Shown here: one piece after another, positions 10,770 to 21,805 of the stretch
Numbering within the stretch: the first letter of the stretch is position 1
Layout: every line of letters begins with the position of its first letter
Assembly: GCF_963678635.1 (NCBI RefSeq)
Contig: NC_087067.1
Coordinates: 14,333,018-14,397,017, forward strand
DNA length: 64,000 nucleotides
Source of the DNA: Symsagittifera roscoffensis
Taxonomy: Eukaryota > Xenacoelomorpha > Acoela > Convolutidae
Direction of reading: 5' to 3'
Notes under the pieces: model-generated
The model's input: the letters and a program-made list of their open reading frames with translations, nothing else
Told to the model about the DNA's origin: nothing
Database searches by the model: none
Position numbers and translations under genes: made by a program

Positions 10770-11130
10770 GAAAGATGCGTCTGATTTGCTGCGAAAAATC
10801 TCCACGCTAGCCCACGAAAATTCAGAAATACACCTGAATTATCAAATCCATTCTCTATTTTACGCTTTGCTGGGCGCAAAAACTCCTATTGTCTGTAACC
10901 CAACAAACTCAAAGGAATGCAAAACACCTACATATTTATATGAAATCGCAGTTCAGAAGCTCCTCGCATTTAAATCAGAAGCTGCAGATGTCAGTAAAAC
11001 AAGCAACCCATTGATCAATGATGATCGCTTAGATTTAAGTGCACCATACTTTTTTGAAGTAAGTGAGAAGATGAAGAAGCGAATACAATTTAGAAAGAAA
11101 CTGGAGCTCATTGGATGTTGCAGCGAACAG
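10770..11130 (+). CDS. Internal exon of the unknown spliced host gene
   Basis: Bounded by an acceptor CGCTTTCAG|G at 10769/10770 and a donor CAG|GTATGT at 11130/11131. It is open in one frame throughout: 120 codons after the first base, phase 2 in and phase 0 out. It reads DASDLLRKISTLAHENSEIH and, near the end, EVSEKMKKRIQFRKKLELIG, so it looks largely helical and perhaps coiled-coil. The next exon in phase 0 is at 39253, 28 kb away. Codon use and lack of stops argue for a living gene. I do not recognise the family. Confidence 0.75.
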
Positions 11131-11305
11131 GTATGTTTTTGTTAACTTGGGGATATTAGAACCGTACCTCCATAAAAGTTTCGCGCATGTTTTATCTGGG
11201 ATGTAAATGTATCGAGGATACTGATTGTATAAGAATCTAGTGTACAATATTACGCAATGGTTATATAACATAACAAGAAAAAACATAAATTACTACGAGG
11301 ACGAA

Positions 11306-13423
11306 TCAAATAATTGATTTAACAAAATAAATGTCCTTGAATGCGGAAAGACTCTCCTTATTGGGTAACAAGGTGTCATCTTTTCCTATGATGAAATTTT
11401 TAATCAGAGTTTTTGTCAATGTGTACGGTAGTTTTCGATTAAACAAGGTTCGGATTATTGTGTTAAGGTTTCTGATTGATGTGAATAAGAAAGACTTATG
11501 AAGGAAATCAGTTTTACATGTTAAAGGGAACAGTAATAATCCAGTTCGATGGTTATAGCGGAATTCAGAATTTGGGAACCTTAATGCGTGAAAGCTGGGG
11601 CATCGTTTCGGCATAACCTGTGAAGGTAGTGTGCTGATCGGTACTCGATTATATTCCGTAGGAATTTTGTGCTGTTTCCTTAGAAGTGTAACGGAATCTC
11701 GTTTGATTATATTCATTATTATCCTGATTCCCCATTTTATTTGTTTTTCGAGTTTCTCAATATTATCTTGCGTACATCCATTTAAGAGCATGCATGGATA
11801 GTGCAAATGGCTCAGTACAAGAGTATTTAACAGGAGAATTCTAGTACGCAGAGGGATTTTGTCTCGGATGCATTTTATCGTTTGGATTAATGTAGCCGTT
11901 TTTTGTAAAATTTTGTTGATTTCTTTGTCAAATGTTAGGCTTATGTCAATTTTGACGCCGAGAAATTTAACTGTCTCTGTTAAATTATTTTTATAGTTTC
12001 CAACTTTCAATGAAAGATTTTCAGTTAGTTTCTTTTTCGACAGTGCAGAAAATACAATGAACTGGGTTTTGTCTACATTAATCATTAATCGATTTAAGTG
12101 AAAATACAAGAGAATTTTATTGAAATTGTTTTCAATGCTCTTTGTTGCTGTTTCGGGATCTGAATGAAAACTAAGCAGAGTCGTGTCGTCGGTATATTGT
12201 ACTAACGTACATGATTTGTCTATTGTTTGTGGCAAGTCATTTACATACAAGTTGAACAGCAGTGGTCCTAGTACAGTACCTTGGGGAACACCTTGCTCTA
12301 ATTTAAGCTAATCTGAGTGTTCGCCGTTTACTATTGTCAATTGCTGTCTGTTATCTAGAAATGACTTAAAAAGAGTTGTTGCTGACTGTTCAAAGCCAAT
12401 GTGACTTAGTTTCCTTTCAAGGACTGAATGAGAGAGTGAATCAAATGCTTTAGATAAATCAACAAATGCAGCCGCTGCTATGTTATTTTTATCGAGATGG
12501 AATCTGGTTTTTTCTGTTGTGTATAAAAGAGCATCATTAGTTGAATAACCTGGACGAAAGCCAAATTGTTTTGGCTTTAGAAAATTGGAATTTGCTAAGT
12601 ATTTGTGAATTTGGGATGAAAAAATTTTTTCAAACAACTTCGATAGAGTGGGTGTGATAGAAATTGAACGATATATTACTGGATCTGTCGAGTCGCCTTT
12701 TTTGAACATGGGAAAAACGTGTGCCTTTTTAAATTTATTTGGGAATACGGATTTCGAGATGCATTCATTGATAATCATCGTAAGAATTGGGTTTACAGTA
12801 TTAATGCTGTCTTTTAGAGCCCAAGCAGGGATTTTGCTTGGTCCTAATGGCTTGTTTAAGGGAAGTAATAAAATTGCATCTTTCAGTTCATTGTGAGTTA
12901 TGAACCTGAATTGAAAGTGCCTATTTGTTTTGCTGTGTACACTGTACTCAGTTGGTACATCTATGGGAGGATCTGCGTTTTTGTATTCTCCTAATGTTGA
13001 GAACCTGTAGTTAAGGAAATTTGCTTTCTTCTTACTTTCAATTATAGTGTCGCCAAACGAATTCCGTAGATCACCTATTTGCGTTGACTGTTTCATGGTG
13101 TTCCTGATAAAGTTTACGAAATTCCATTGTTTTTTTGGACAGTCAAGCATTTTGAATTGGGCTGTTTTCTTTTTCTTGTATAAATGTTTTAGATGATTGT
13201 TGTATTTATTTCTTATTCGTTTATAGTTTTCAAAATTGGCATCTGTTCTTGATAATTGATATGCCTTTAGAAGATTTTCTTTTTCCTGTTTTAAAGGTCT
13301 ATTGACTGAGATAAGTAATTTACCAGACAGCTGTAGCTGCGGTTTATTTCGGATATACTTCTGCTCTAGTGGTGCGTGAGCGTTTAGGGCATGCGAGAAA
13401 ATATCTTCAAATTTTATTAACAT
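11306..13423 (-). pseudogene. LINE reverse transcriptase (ORF2 C-terminal part), one in-frame stop
   Basis: A single frame spans 13423 to 11306, broken only by TAG at 12308-12310. RT motifs are clear: HVFPMFKKGD, QFGFRPGYST (fingers), FVDLSKAFDS (motif A catalytic Asp), GVPQGTVLGPLLFNLYVNDL (motif B), and QYTDDTTL (motif C, about 12185-12196, YTDD). VKFLGVKID follows (thumb region). The stop lies just before GVPQG, where related proteins have a charged residue, so one substitution probably made it. No RNase H domain is visible, as usual for CR1-like elements. The protein copies element RNA at the nicked target site. Confidence 0.92.
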
Positions 13424-13523
13424 TTCAGAGACATCGTTTTCTTGGTAGACGAGAAACCATGGACTCTGTTTAAGTTCCTCGCAGAACCTATTTTTACAAT
13501 AATTGGGTTTGTTGAAGCGAAAA

Positions 13524-14532
13524 GTTCAAATTGGAATGGCTTTTTCGAATCGTTTTAGTTTGCTAATACACATTGTTTTTAAATGGTCCGTTTTTATAGG
13601 TGGTTCTGCTACAATAGTTTCTTTACAAAGAGATTTGGTTGCTATAATGTTATCTAAAATGGATTGGCTGTTTTTAGAGTTGTATGTCGGTATCGACTTA
13701 TTGGTTATTGACAAACTGTATGGTTTAATAGAATCGCTGAGAAATTTAGCTTCATGTTTATTCACGCAGTTAATCTTGAAATCTCCCAAAATTGTAACAT
13801 CTCGCGCTTCAGATGCAGCGTAATCGATACCTTTTAGTGTATCTTCTATAAAAATTTTCTTGAATTGTTTGTGTGGATTGTAGGCAATAGCAATTATCTG
13901 TCTTTTTGATTTTTTTTAGATGAATGGGCTATATTCCACCTAAAGTCCTTCAAAATGGGAAGACGTAGATATTTTAAATCACTTCGAATCTTAGGGTTAA
14001 ATTTTTTCGGAATAAGACGAAGAGTACCACCACCTGCGTGTTGACCAGTGCATTTTTTGTTACGGTCGCATCTAAAAGTTTCATGGGTTGTTTTGCAGAA
14101 TGAATAAGTTTAATGATCGCCTGTTTCGTCAAGCCAGGTTTCCGTAAGACCGATAATTGTGTTTGAGTCAACTATTTCCGACAAGAAACGTATTTCCATG
14201 TGTTTGTTCTTTATGCTTCTACAATTTAGAGTTATATATTTGAGGAAGTTGTGGTGTTCCTTTGCTTTGTTTGCCAGGATTTCATATGAAAGTGCGGGAC
14301 CTGGATTGACTTCGATGTCCCCACGTTGAAGAAGCAGGATTTCCAACATTCCAATCGGAAAGGTTAGTATCAAAACTGCGCAATAGATGCCAGCTGTGAA
14401 TCTAAAGTGGCGGTTAGACGTCATATTTCTAGTTTTGAGTAGTGCGGTGCTCTTGGGTACATTGTAATTAATGGGAATGCTAGTTAAAAGGGAGAAAAAA
14501 AGGAGAGTCTTTAAAAGCCATTGGCTAAACAT
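13524..14532 (-). pseudogene. LINE ORF2 N-terminus: 2A-like peptide and APE endonuclease, frameshifted
   Basis: ORF2 opens with ATG at 14532. Residues 5-17 and 46-62 are hydrophobic. GDIEVNPGP at residues 71-79 (14296-14322) is a textbook 2A-like ribosome-skipping motif. Endonuclease follows in several frames: ITLNCRSIKNK, then IIGLTETWL (catalytic Glu block), a GGGTL block near 14020, GDFKIN (normally GDFN) near 13785, then ILDNI and KTDH (catalytic His) towards 13580. At least two frame changes lie between 14110 and 13526. Upstream 2A peptides are known in APE-type LINEs of several invertebrates. Confidence 0.88.
14296..14322 (-). other. 2A-like ribosome-skipping motif GDIEVNPGP
   Basis: The reverse-complement codons read GGG GAC ATC GAA GTC AAT, then CCA GGT CCC, giving G-D-I-E-V-N-P-G-P, preceded by LLLQR. 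The consensus is D(V/I)ExNPGP, with skipping before the final Pro. It separates a short N-terminal leader with hydrophobic segments from the endonuclease-RT body. Confidence 0.93.
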
Positions 14533-14619
14533 AAATTTGATAGATCCAGATCATTGGGTAATAGACTACTAAAACAACATTAGTATGGATAGTATCTATT
14601 ATGGCGTAAGTCATAATTA

Positions 14620-15676
14620 CTACGCTTGGTATTCATATAATTGTAGGTTTGCTTGTTGCTGAAACCATGGCTCGCAAGACTCTTTGGGTGCTCGGGGGCC
14701 CCACGAGACTTGGCTTGAACCAGGTTTCATACGATTCCTCTGAGGGTGCGCTGGGCCCCTAGAGTTGGAAGTATTCGGAGAAACAACTCGAGGTGATAAG
14801 CTGGATAATGGCAGCACCTTTTCCATGGTTGCATTTTTTAAAGTACTAACAGAAAGCATCAAATGTATTTCGTCAAAGAAGATTGACTGATAGTCGTTTA
14901 TGCTGACAATTTTATCGTATATAGGAACAATTTGATTTTTTTTCTTAAATTTATAAGCAATAAGGCTGTTGAATTCAGTTATACGTTTACCACTTACAGA
15001 ATCGGGTCCCGTATTCACAGGCGGGACTTGGCATATATTGATTATTGCAGGTGAAAACTTTGTCTCAATTTTACTAATGGTGGCGCAAAAAGTTTCAAAT
15101 ACATCATCTACAGGTTTGTGTAGTTCCCTTGTGAGGGAATTGGTGCCGTCCTGGAAGGTTACTGATTTCAGCTCAGTGTCGTGGTACTTTTTCACAACTG
15201 ATTGTTTCTCGCTGCAAAATGATCCGTGGTGAGAATGAACGGCCACGTCTTTGGACAGCTCCTTCGTGTCAAACTCCGCTAAAAAACTTGAACCAATAAT
15301 CAAGTTTTGAGTATCAGTGGGGATTACTTTGGCAGCAAAATCAATAGGTGCTCTGAGTCCTTTTGCGTTTTGATTACTGTTTGGCGTATTACTGGGTGTT
15401 GCTAGTACATTGACAAGGTTATATATTTGAACGTAGTACTTATCTTTTTGTTCGGGATTGAGTTTCGTGAAGTCGTCGGGCAGTATCAGAAGCATTGGTG
15501 TTGACGTTGTGTGAAGCCAGGAAAATGCCAGGAATAATGGTGCTGTTGGTGTCAAGGATAATATGCTGAAGTTAGTAGTCAGTGCCCAAAGAATGGCAAC
15601 TTGTGTTTCATCACTCTCAGCAAAATTATAAACAGGCTCCTCTCTTATGTTTATTTCGACTTTATTAAAATTGGAA
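14620..15676 (-). pseudogene. LINE ORF1 with SGNH/esterase-like domain, N-terminus missing
   Basis: The frame is open from the 5' junction near 15670 to a stop at 14620. No ATG precedes the truncation. Counting from the codon at 15555, LIIGSSFL (residues 85-92) fits SGNH block I, with Ser in place of the usual Asp. FQDGTNSL (134-141) fits the G.N block, NICQVPP follows (about 172-178), and FFDEIHLML (225-233) supplies the D..H pair. Esterase-type ORF1 proteins are established in CR1-like LINEs and are thought to aid membrane or RNP interaction. The C-terminal tail is Pro/Ser/Arg-rich. The stop at 14620 lies 87 bases before the ORF2 ATG. Confidence 0.78.
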
Positions 15677-16140
15677 ACTAATTAAAAAGAACAACTGTCT
15701 AGACATCAACGGAAAGTAAAACTGAAATAAACATAACGTCGAAAGTTCAGAAAGCAGAGTTTCGCTCAAAACCTATAACTTCGTCGGGCATTTGCAACCG
15801 AAGCGTCAAATAGTGATAGTCCTCTTGAAACAGGACAATTTTTGCTCAACGTGGCTAATGTACTTCTGCGATTAGTTTCCAATTTTTGAATAATTTGATC
15901 AGAATCTTCACTTCGGTTTTTTGGGCGGCCTAATCTGTTTTTTTTTTTGTTGTTCTTTGATTTTTTGACTAATTTTTCTAACTGTTGTATAGTAAAATCT
16001 GGAAGCTCATCTCAGTTTTGAAAAACTAGGCTAGGATAATCATCGGATAATTGACGATCTCGCTTTTTGAATTTGGTCTGACAAAAATTTCAAGGTTGTT
16101 CGGCTTCAGAGTTTGCATCCAAAAAAGTGACGATTAGTTT
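15677..16140. mobile_element. Decayed long-form mariner-like MITE
   Basis: Begins with AATTAAAAAGAACAACTGTC, which aligns with a point about 30 bases inside the MITE at 9633. It follows that element through ATAACGTCGAAAGTTCA and GACGATCTCGCTTTTTGAAT. The outer left TIR is missing at the LINE junction, and the right TIR is not recognisable. Confidence 0.65.
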
Positions 16141-16281
16141 CTCATCCTGAAAAAGCGACGTATACAAAGAAATAAAGAAAAGCAACGAAAACAAAAAAGC
16201 GAAAGAAAAAGCTTACATTTAAGAAAAAAATTGATGTTTTTTTGTCTCTACTTTTTCTAATTCATCGCAGTTTAACACTAC

Positions 16282-16560
16282 ATGTTAACCCCCCCCCAGC
16301 CAGTTAAGCCCCCAGTACCCAGTATACTACCACCCACCAGTTTACTATACCACCCCCCAGTTTACCCTCCCTCCCACTATTTACCCCCTCCCCCTCCTGT
16401 TTACCCTGTCCCTTTCGCTTTGCAAGAAAGCTTGAGGGGGCGAGGGGATGACCAGTTTAACCCCCCTCCCCCGGTTTATTTACCCCCACCCCACTTAAAC
16501 CCCCTCCCCCGGTTTATTTACCCCCACCCCGCGTAAAAAGCTTGAGGGGCGAGGGGACGA
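16282..16560. repeat. C-rich minisatellite
   Basis: Repeats of CCCCCAGTTTAC-like units. A roughly 42-base unit containing CCCTCCCCCGGTTTATTTAC occurs twice, and AAGCTTGAGGGG(G)CGAGGGGA occurs at about 16428 and 16538. The open reading on the plus strand is a by-product of its composition. The complementary strand is G-rich and could form quadruplexes. Confidence 0.8.
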
Positions 16561-16629
16561 AGTTGACACGTGGCATTTAGTAAAAAACAGGGCATAAATT
16601 CTGCAAACTTTCATCGAATTTAGTTCTAA

Positions 16630-16890
16630 AAATGAAATGGATTATAATCAATTATAATAGATTATAATGGATTTTCATTTCAAAATAATCAATTATAATG
16701 GATTATCTTGGCAAAAATAATCGATTTCAGTGACAAAAATAACGGATTATAATCGCTTATAATGGATTGTAATGGATTATATTTGTTCAAAAAAAATCGA
16801 CTATAATGGTTATATAATCGATTTCGTGGTCTAAATTTCACATCCGTAATGGATTGTAATCAATTATTTTTGTCTCGGGAATCCATTATA
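16630..16890. repeat. Degenerate TTATAAT / ATTATAATGGA repeat
   Basis: Many imperfect copies of ATTATAATGGATTATAATCG-like units, palindromic in part, with interspersed diverged segments. No gene. Confidence 0.75.
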
Positions 16891-16994
16891 ATCGATTAGA
16901 ACCCATAGGCGCTCGGTGCGGGTTGCTCATTCTTGTTATGTTTCGAGCATTGTTATGTTTTGAGCAATGTTTAAAAGTGTTCAGTAGTTTTTTA

Positions 16995-17526
16995 TTGTTC
17001 CGACTTTCGATACGAAAGTAACGGAATATTTGTGCTCGGGGTGGGTTTTTTCTTCAGACAAATTTCGACTTTTTAACTAGCCATTTTTGACGGAATTTTT
17101 CTTATATCATTCGAAAGCCAATGTCCTGAGCTTAAATTTGAAAAGATATTCCACCTGTGATCATTTTTTCTGAAGTTATAAGGGTTTAAAGATTTCCATT
17201 TTGATCAATTTGGGACAATTAACGCGCGATATAATTCGCGCTATTAACGCGTAAGCGGAGATTTAATCCGTCTTATAAATCGTTCCAAATTGGTTGAACG
17301 AAATTTATTTGCCATAATTGATTTCTTACAAGGAACAAAAACTATCTTTTTTTTTTACTTCATATGGCGTGTGGTGGGATGATTTTCATTAGAAAAATTT
17401 CAAATTTTAGAAAAAAAATTTTCATTTTGTTTTATTCATTAAATTTTTCATGTTATTACTGCTGCTCCTTAAACCTTAAAAGGCAGTCGGAACATTCAGG
17501 GCTTCGCCCTGATACGAGCAGTCTTG
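16995..17526 (+). repeat. Hairpin-ended dispersed repeat, full copy
   Basis: Starts TTGTTCCGACTTTCGATACG and ends GGGCTTCGCCCTGATACGAG then CAGTCTTG. Both terminal hairpins are intact. It aligns along its length with the copy at 7157-7685. Confidence 0.75.
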
Positions 17527-17911
17527 TTCATACTGGTCATATTGGGTTATTCGAATCATGTTTTTACACGGAATTTTTAACTGGATATATCATTTTTAAA
17601 TCACACAATTTTGAACTGATTTTTAAGCAATGATTAGATATTTTAAGAAACAGTATCGGTCAAAAAAATTGCTGAAAATTGTAGAAATATCAGAATAACT
17701 TGACTTTGCTACATGTAATTGTAATGAGGAAAAAAATTTTCGTTTTGCACAAAACAGATTTATTGTTCCGATTATGGAATAAAGTGCCAAATAATTATGC
17801 ATGGGGTGGTTTTTTAGTCAGTAAGTTTTTGATATTGATAACTGGAGCTCAAATAAAAGCAGATAGTTTACTTGTGTTCATTTTTCACAAAATTATATTG
17901 GTTTGAGCTGG

Positions 17912-19203
17912 TGAGTTAGGTATGGGGGTCTAGCTCATAGAGTAATTTCGGATAGGGTACACCGTCTGCTCGTCACGCTATCTTATTTTCGGCCGGATAG
18001 ATTCGTGCAACTTCTTAGTCTAATACCGATCCTAATCTTACTCTTATTACTACTAGTCTCAGGGTGTTTAACTAGTCTCTCCTAGGCTCAATAGATCTAG
18101 AGTATACTGGTATTGTTGCGGCTGCTGAAGTACTCGGAAGAGTCAACTATTTTCTAAGTTAAATTAAAATCTCTCTGGTGCTGAAATTACAAGTAATTTC
18201 AGCACTTACAAATAAGTGGGTAGTTAGTTAGATGGATTGTGATTGGTTAATATTAAATACTTTACAGTGATTAAATGTCTAAGTAATAAATAATAAAATA
18301 TAGTTTGGATTAGGTTCCACCCATCCGGGGTTTACAGAACTTTTTGAGTTTTATCTCTTTTCTTCTGCAATTGAAGGATGGATGATGAACGTTGGTATGT
18401 GGCGAACATCATTTTCTTTTTTTTCTCGTTTTCTGGAGAAGAGAGGTCCTTGACTAGAACCAATGCCTTAAGGAAGGTCCAGGACACTGAAATTAGGGAC
18501 ATGAACTTAATCTTCTGTTGTCATTCAACAACGGATGTGATCCCCAATGAATGAAATCGTTTTAGATTCCAGAATCCAAAATGCTTTGCTATGTCATTTC
18601 TGCTTGCATTTGTGGGGGTGTTGTTTGTGTTCAACCTCGTCTGGGAATGGCGTGAAGTTCGTGTTTGGAAGGGATGCCTTGTTACTCGGATCTGTACGTA
18701 TACTTGAACATCGAGGTGGTCATTGGTCTGATTCAATGAAGTCCTTTGCTGCGAAGTCAAGTCGTACTCTAAATGCTTTGAGTTGTGATTGTGTGCGGCA
18801 TGTCGGTTGTGGTTGGTAGCCATTCTTATTCAGGTCGTGATAGGGTCGTTTAGTCTTTGTTGTTGTGTGTGATCTATATACTGCATACTATGATTTACAT
18901 TTTATAATTTTAGTTAGTTGTTTTTTAGTTATGATCTTGGTTAATTGTTTTCACAAAAGCTTTTTATTTTAGTTCAGTTATTTTGAAGAATTACTCACCC
19001 TTGAGTACCTCTTATTAAAAATAAAAGCGTGGTCACAAAGCGTGGAGTAGCGCGGTGGGTTAGGCCGGCTATAGAGCATGCTCAGGACGTCCTCTCTGGT
19101 GGGTTAGGCCAGGAGTGGGAGTATGATTTCGTGCGGTTTCTGTGAAAGGTCCTGTTATGTGATAACGTTTTATGTTGGGTTTGTGGTGGTTTTTCTTATG
19201 TTT
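17912..19203 (-). repeat. 3' LTR of the giant element (left in window)
   Basis: Starts TGAGTTAGGTATGGGGGTC and matches 36410-37677 with scattered substitutions and indels. It is nearly identical in the first 120 bases and much looser beyond 18320. Shared identity ends at CTTATGTTT near 19203. It contains a perfect 13-bp-arm palindrome, GTGCTGAAATTAC / GTAATTTCAGCAC, at 18178-18205. The exact inner boundary is uncertain because the other LTR may be cut at its outer end. Confidence 0.88.
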
Positions 19204-19996
19204 CGTTGGTTGTGTCCTTTTTTCAAAAATCGAATTGTTTTTGGTATGGGTTTGTCTTTCGACTTTTTTGTGTCTTATTATTTCTTTCGTTGACTTTGTA
19301 ATAGTCTTCAAAAGAATAAATTATCCAGTTTTAAGCTGGGTTAATCCGGTTTGGGTACCGTTGGTGTTCTTTTCTTATTCATGCTGTTATTTTATGATTT
19401 GTGGTGTTTAGTCATTTGCGTTGGTTAGTTTAGTATAGTGTATAATTCCATTCCAACCGGGTTAAAGGAAAGTTGGAAACTTGTTATCATTTTGTTATCA
19501 TTAGTGAGAGTTGTTGTTATTGAAAGCTTGGAACATAAAATCATTATTTTAAACAATTCTTCGTGGGCGAGCTGTGCGAGTTTGGATAGAATTCTTGTGC
19601 GAATGACAGAAAAGGTTAGTACTGCTTTAACAATTTATAAATTTACCGCTTGAATTTTGATTTTTACTACATTTGGGGGGATTTGAAGTTATAAATTTTC
19701 ATCGTATATAAGTTTACTGCTTGGTGGGGAAAAATTTATAGATTAAATTATTACATTTTTATGGATTTTAAGACATTATATAGTGCGAAGAGTTTAGATT
19801 ATGGAAATTGTTTTATCAAAATTGATTTAGCAAATAAGTTTGATGAACTCTAGTTTATAAAAGTTTTCTATTTTTTTTGTCTTTTTTCATTTTGTACATG
19901 ATGGTGGTGAGAGGGCTAGAAAAATGAAATGAAACATTATAAAAAATGGTTAGTAACTTTATATTTATTAGTGAATATAATTTAAATATACTTATT
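19204..19996. other. Element 3' region; no gene seen
   Basis: Between the accessory ORF and the 3' LTR. A purine stretch (GAAAAAAGG on the minus strand, about 19213-19222) close to the LTR edge could be the polypurine tract. Otherwise I see no coding or structured feature. Confidence 0.35.
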
Positions 19997-21805
19997 TTAA
20001 TCTTCAGGGAAAAAGCCGTGGGGAAAGAGGTCTTGAATTAGTACTGATGATGTTAGTAATTTAGCTAATATACGAATGATATTTTTAGTTTCGAGCAGTG
20101 GCCAAAACAATTGAAGTGCTTTGATGATATTTAGTTCCACGGTGCCGACTGCAAATTCATGAGGTGTGTTTTGAATTATGTTATAAAGTTTGTGGTTATA
20201 TCTAGTGTTATGTATAAATTCAAGGATTGGAATTTCGATGGGTTGTAGGAATTCGTGCGGGATGAGGAAGGGTCGGGATTCTTTGTCCTGGAAAGCATTG
20301 ATGATGGGGCAAAATATATACATTTGGTGGACGGGGTCGTAGTTACGGAGGATGCCGTGAAGGTTAGTATTTTTGATACAATAAGTGGAATTAAGGAAAA
20401 ACGGTGATGTGTATTTTGAGTTAATGAATTGAAAACGATGGTGGGGTTGTCGTGAAGGTGTGTGTAGATGGAAGTGATTTTGAATAAAACGATAATATGT
20501 ATAAGTATGTGTTTATTTAGTGCGTAACATAATATCGTGGGAGCAGTGCAGATCTCGTTCCTGCGGTGTAAGGAAGTGAAAGGTTAGTGTGAATAAATCA
20601 AATTGATCTTGGAAGCTTTGATAGGCTTGTGTATTAATGAGGGCTTCTGAAATGATGTGATCGTGTTTTTTATCAAAAATATTAAGTGTAAATATATATG
20701 GTGTTGAGATGAAGAAATTTTCTGTTAGTTGTGGGTTAGCAGAGCGGTCATCATCTAAAAATAGGTCTTGGTTAGGTCGTATGATGTTGTGATCGTAATA
20801 CTCAATAGTGAAGTCGTTAGCGCGGGGTGCGGTGTATTCTTTTAATAATTTTTTGAATCCTACATATGTGAATTGTCGTAGTGTTAGTGCTGTTGTTAGT
20901 CTGTATAGCATATTTTTACATTGTTCATTATCAGTTGTGGTATTATATAGTGGTAAGTAAAGAGGGTTAGTATAGTGATAGTATGATGTCCAATGAAGTG
21001 TTGGCATTAAGACATATTCGTCAACAAAATTCGTGATGTCGTCATTAGTGGTAGGTGTATTTAAGGTGTACTGAGGGAATGATGGTAGGTTAGTTAGTAG
21101 AAATTGGTTGGTATTTTTATGTTTTGGGTGATCAATATATTCCTTAGCTGTGCCTGGTTTAGTAGTGAAGGGAAGATTTGTGAATTTTCTTTTGAAAGTG
21201 CGATAAGCTCTGTTAGTGCTAGTTGATGATTCTGTGGAGGTGGATGATTGTGTTAAAGATTGGGTATATTCAGATAGTGGTGTTGGTGTTGGTGGGCCGG
21301 AGGATGTTGTCATGGAGGATAGGTGATTTATGGTAAGGGTGCGTGGATGGATCATTTGTTGTTGGAGTGTTATATAATTATCTAGTTCTGGGGAAATTTG
21401 TGGAATATCTGGGGAATTGTTAGCTGAACGGTTTGAAGGGGATGAACTATACGTTGGGGTAATTTGGGATGCATAAGAGGGAGTGGAAAGGGATGGTAGT
21501 GGTTGACTGGCGTTGATGGGTCGGAAAGGGGGTTGTGAAAAAGTAGAGGGGTTGGTTTGGGAGTAAATGGAAGGAGAGGGTTCGGAGTTGGCAAATTCGT
21601 CGGGAGTTCCAAGGTCTGAGTTATTAAATTGTGAAATTGTGCGAAAAACTGAAGCGTCTGAGTTAGTGTCTGAACTCGTGCTGGATGGTATGTTAATTAC
21701 AAAATCAGGTGGGGGAAAAGCGAAAAGTGGTATAATGGGAACTGGGTTTTGGAGATTTGCTGGGTGGGAATTTGAACGGTGGAGGGATCCAAGTTGTCGG
21801 CTCAT
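19997..21805 (-). pseudogene. Accessory ORF downstream of env, about 600 codons, one in-frame TAA
   Basis: ATG at 21805 overlaps the env stop as ATGA (21802-21805). The first 430 codons end at TAA 20513-20515, but the same frame stays open to 19997, so the original product was probably about 600 residues. Residues 1-210 are Ser/Thr/Pro/Asn-rich and likely disordered (for example SSTSTESSTSTN). Residues from about 230 on are better ordered, with aromatic-rich stretches such as LHWTSYYHYTNPLYLPLYNT and later FIHNTRYNHKLYNII. I see no signal peptide, membrane span or known domain. It could be an assembly, immune-modulating or transcription-related product; nothing decides. Confidence 0.7.

Larger units (their letters stand above)
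11290..15676 (-). mobile_element. CR1-like non-LTR retrotransposon (LINE), 5' truncated
   Basis: On the minus strand the order is ORF1 with an SGNH/esterase-like domain, then ORF2 with a 2A-like peptide, APE-type endonuclease and reverse transcriptase. An esterase ORF1 plus this RT type is known from the CR1 clade and its relatives. ORF1 is still open at the 5' junction (about 15676), where MITE interior sequence begins, so the element lost its start. ORF2 has frame changes in the endonuclease and one stop in RT, so it is inactive. The 3' end is set roughly; I could not identify a diagnostic tail repeat. Confidence 0.9.

Noticed and set aside
14969-15232. Plus-strand ORF opposite LINE ORF1
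   Set aside because: The minus-strand frame has SGNH-type blocks and fits LINE order; the plus frame is a shadow.
16282-16536. Pro-rich open reading frame on the plus strand
   Set aside because: It is a translation of a C-rich minisatellite. No other protein-like feature, and repeat units rather than codons explain the composition.
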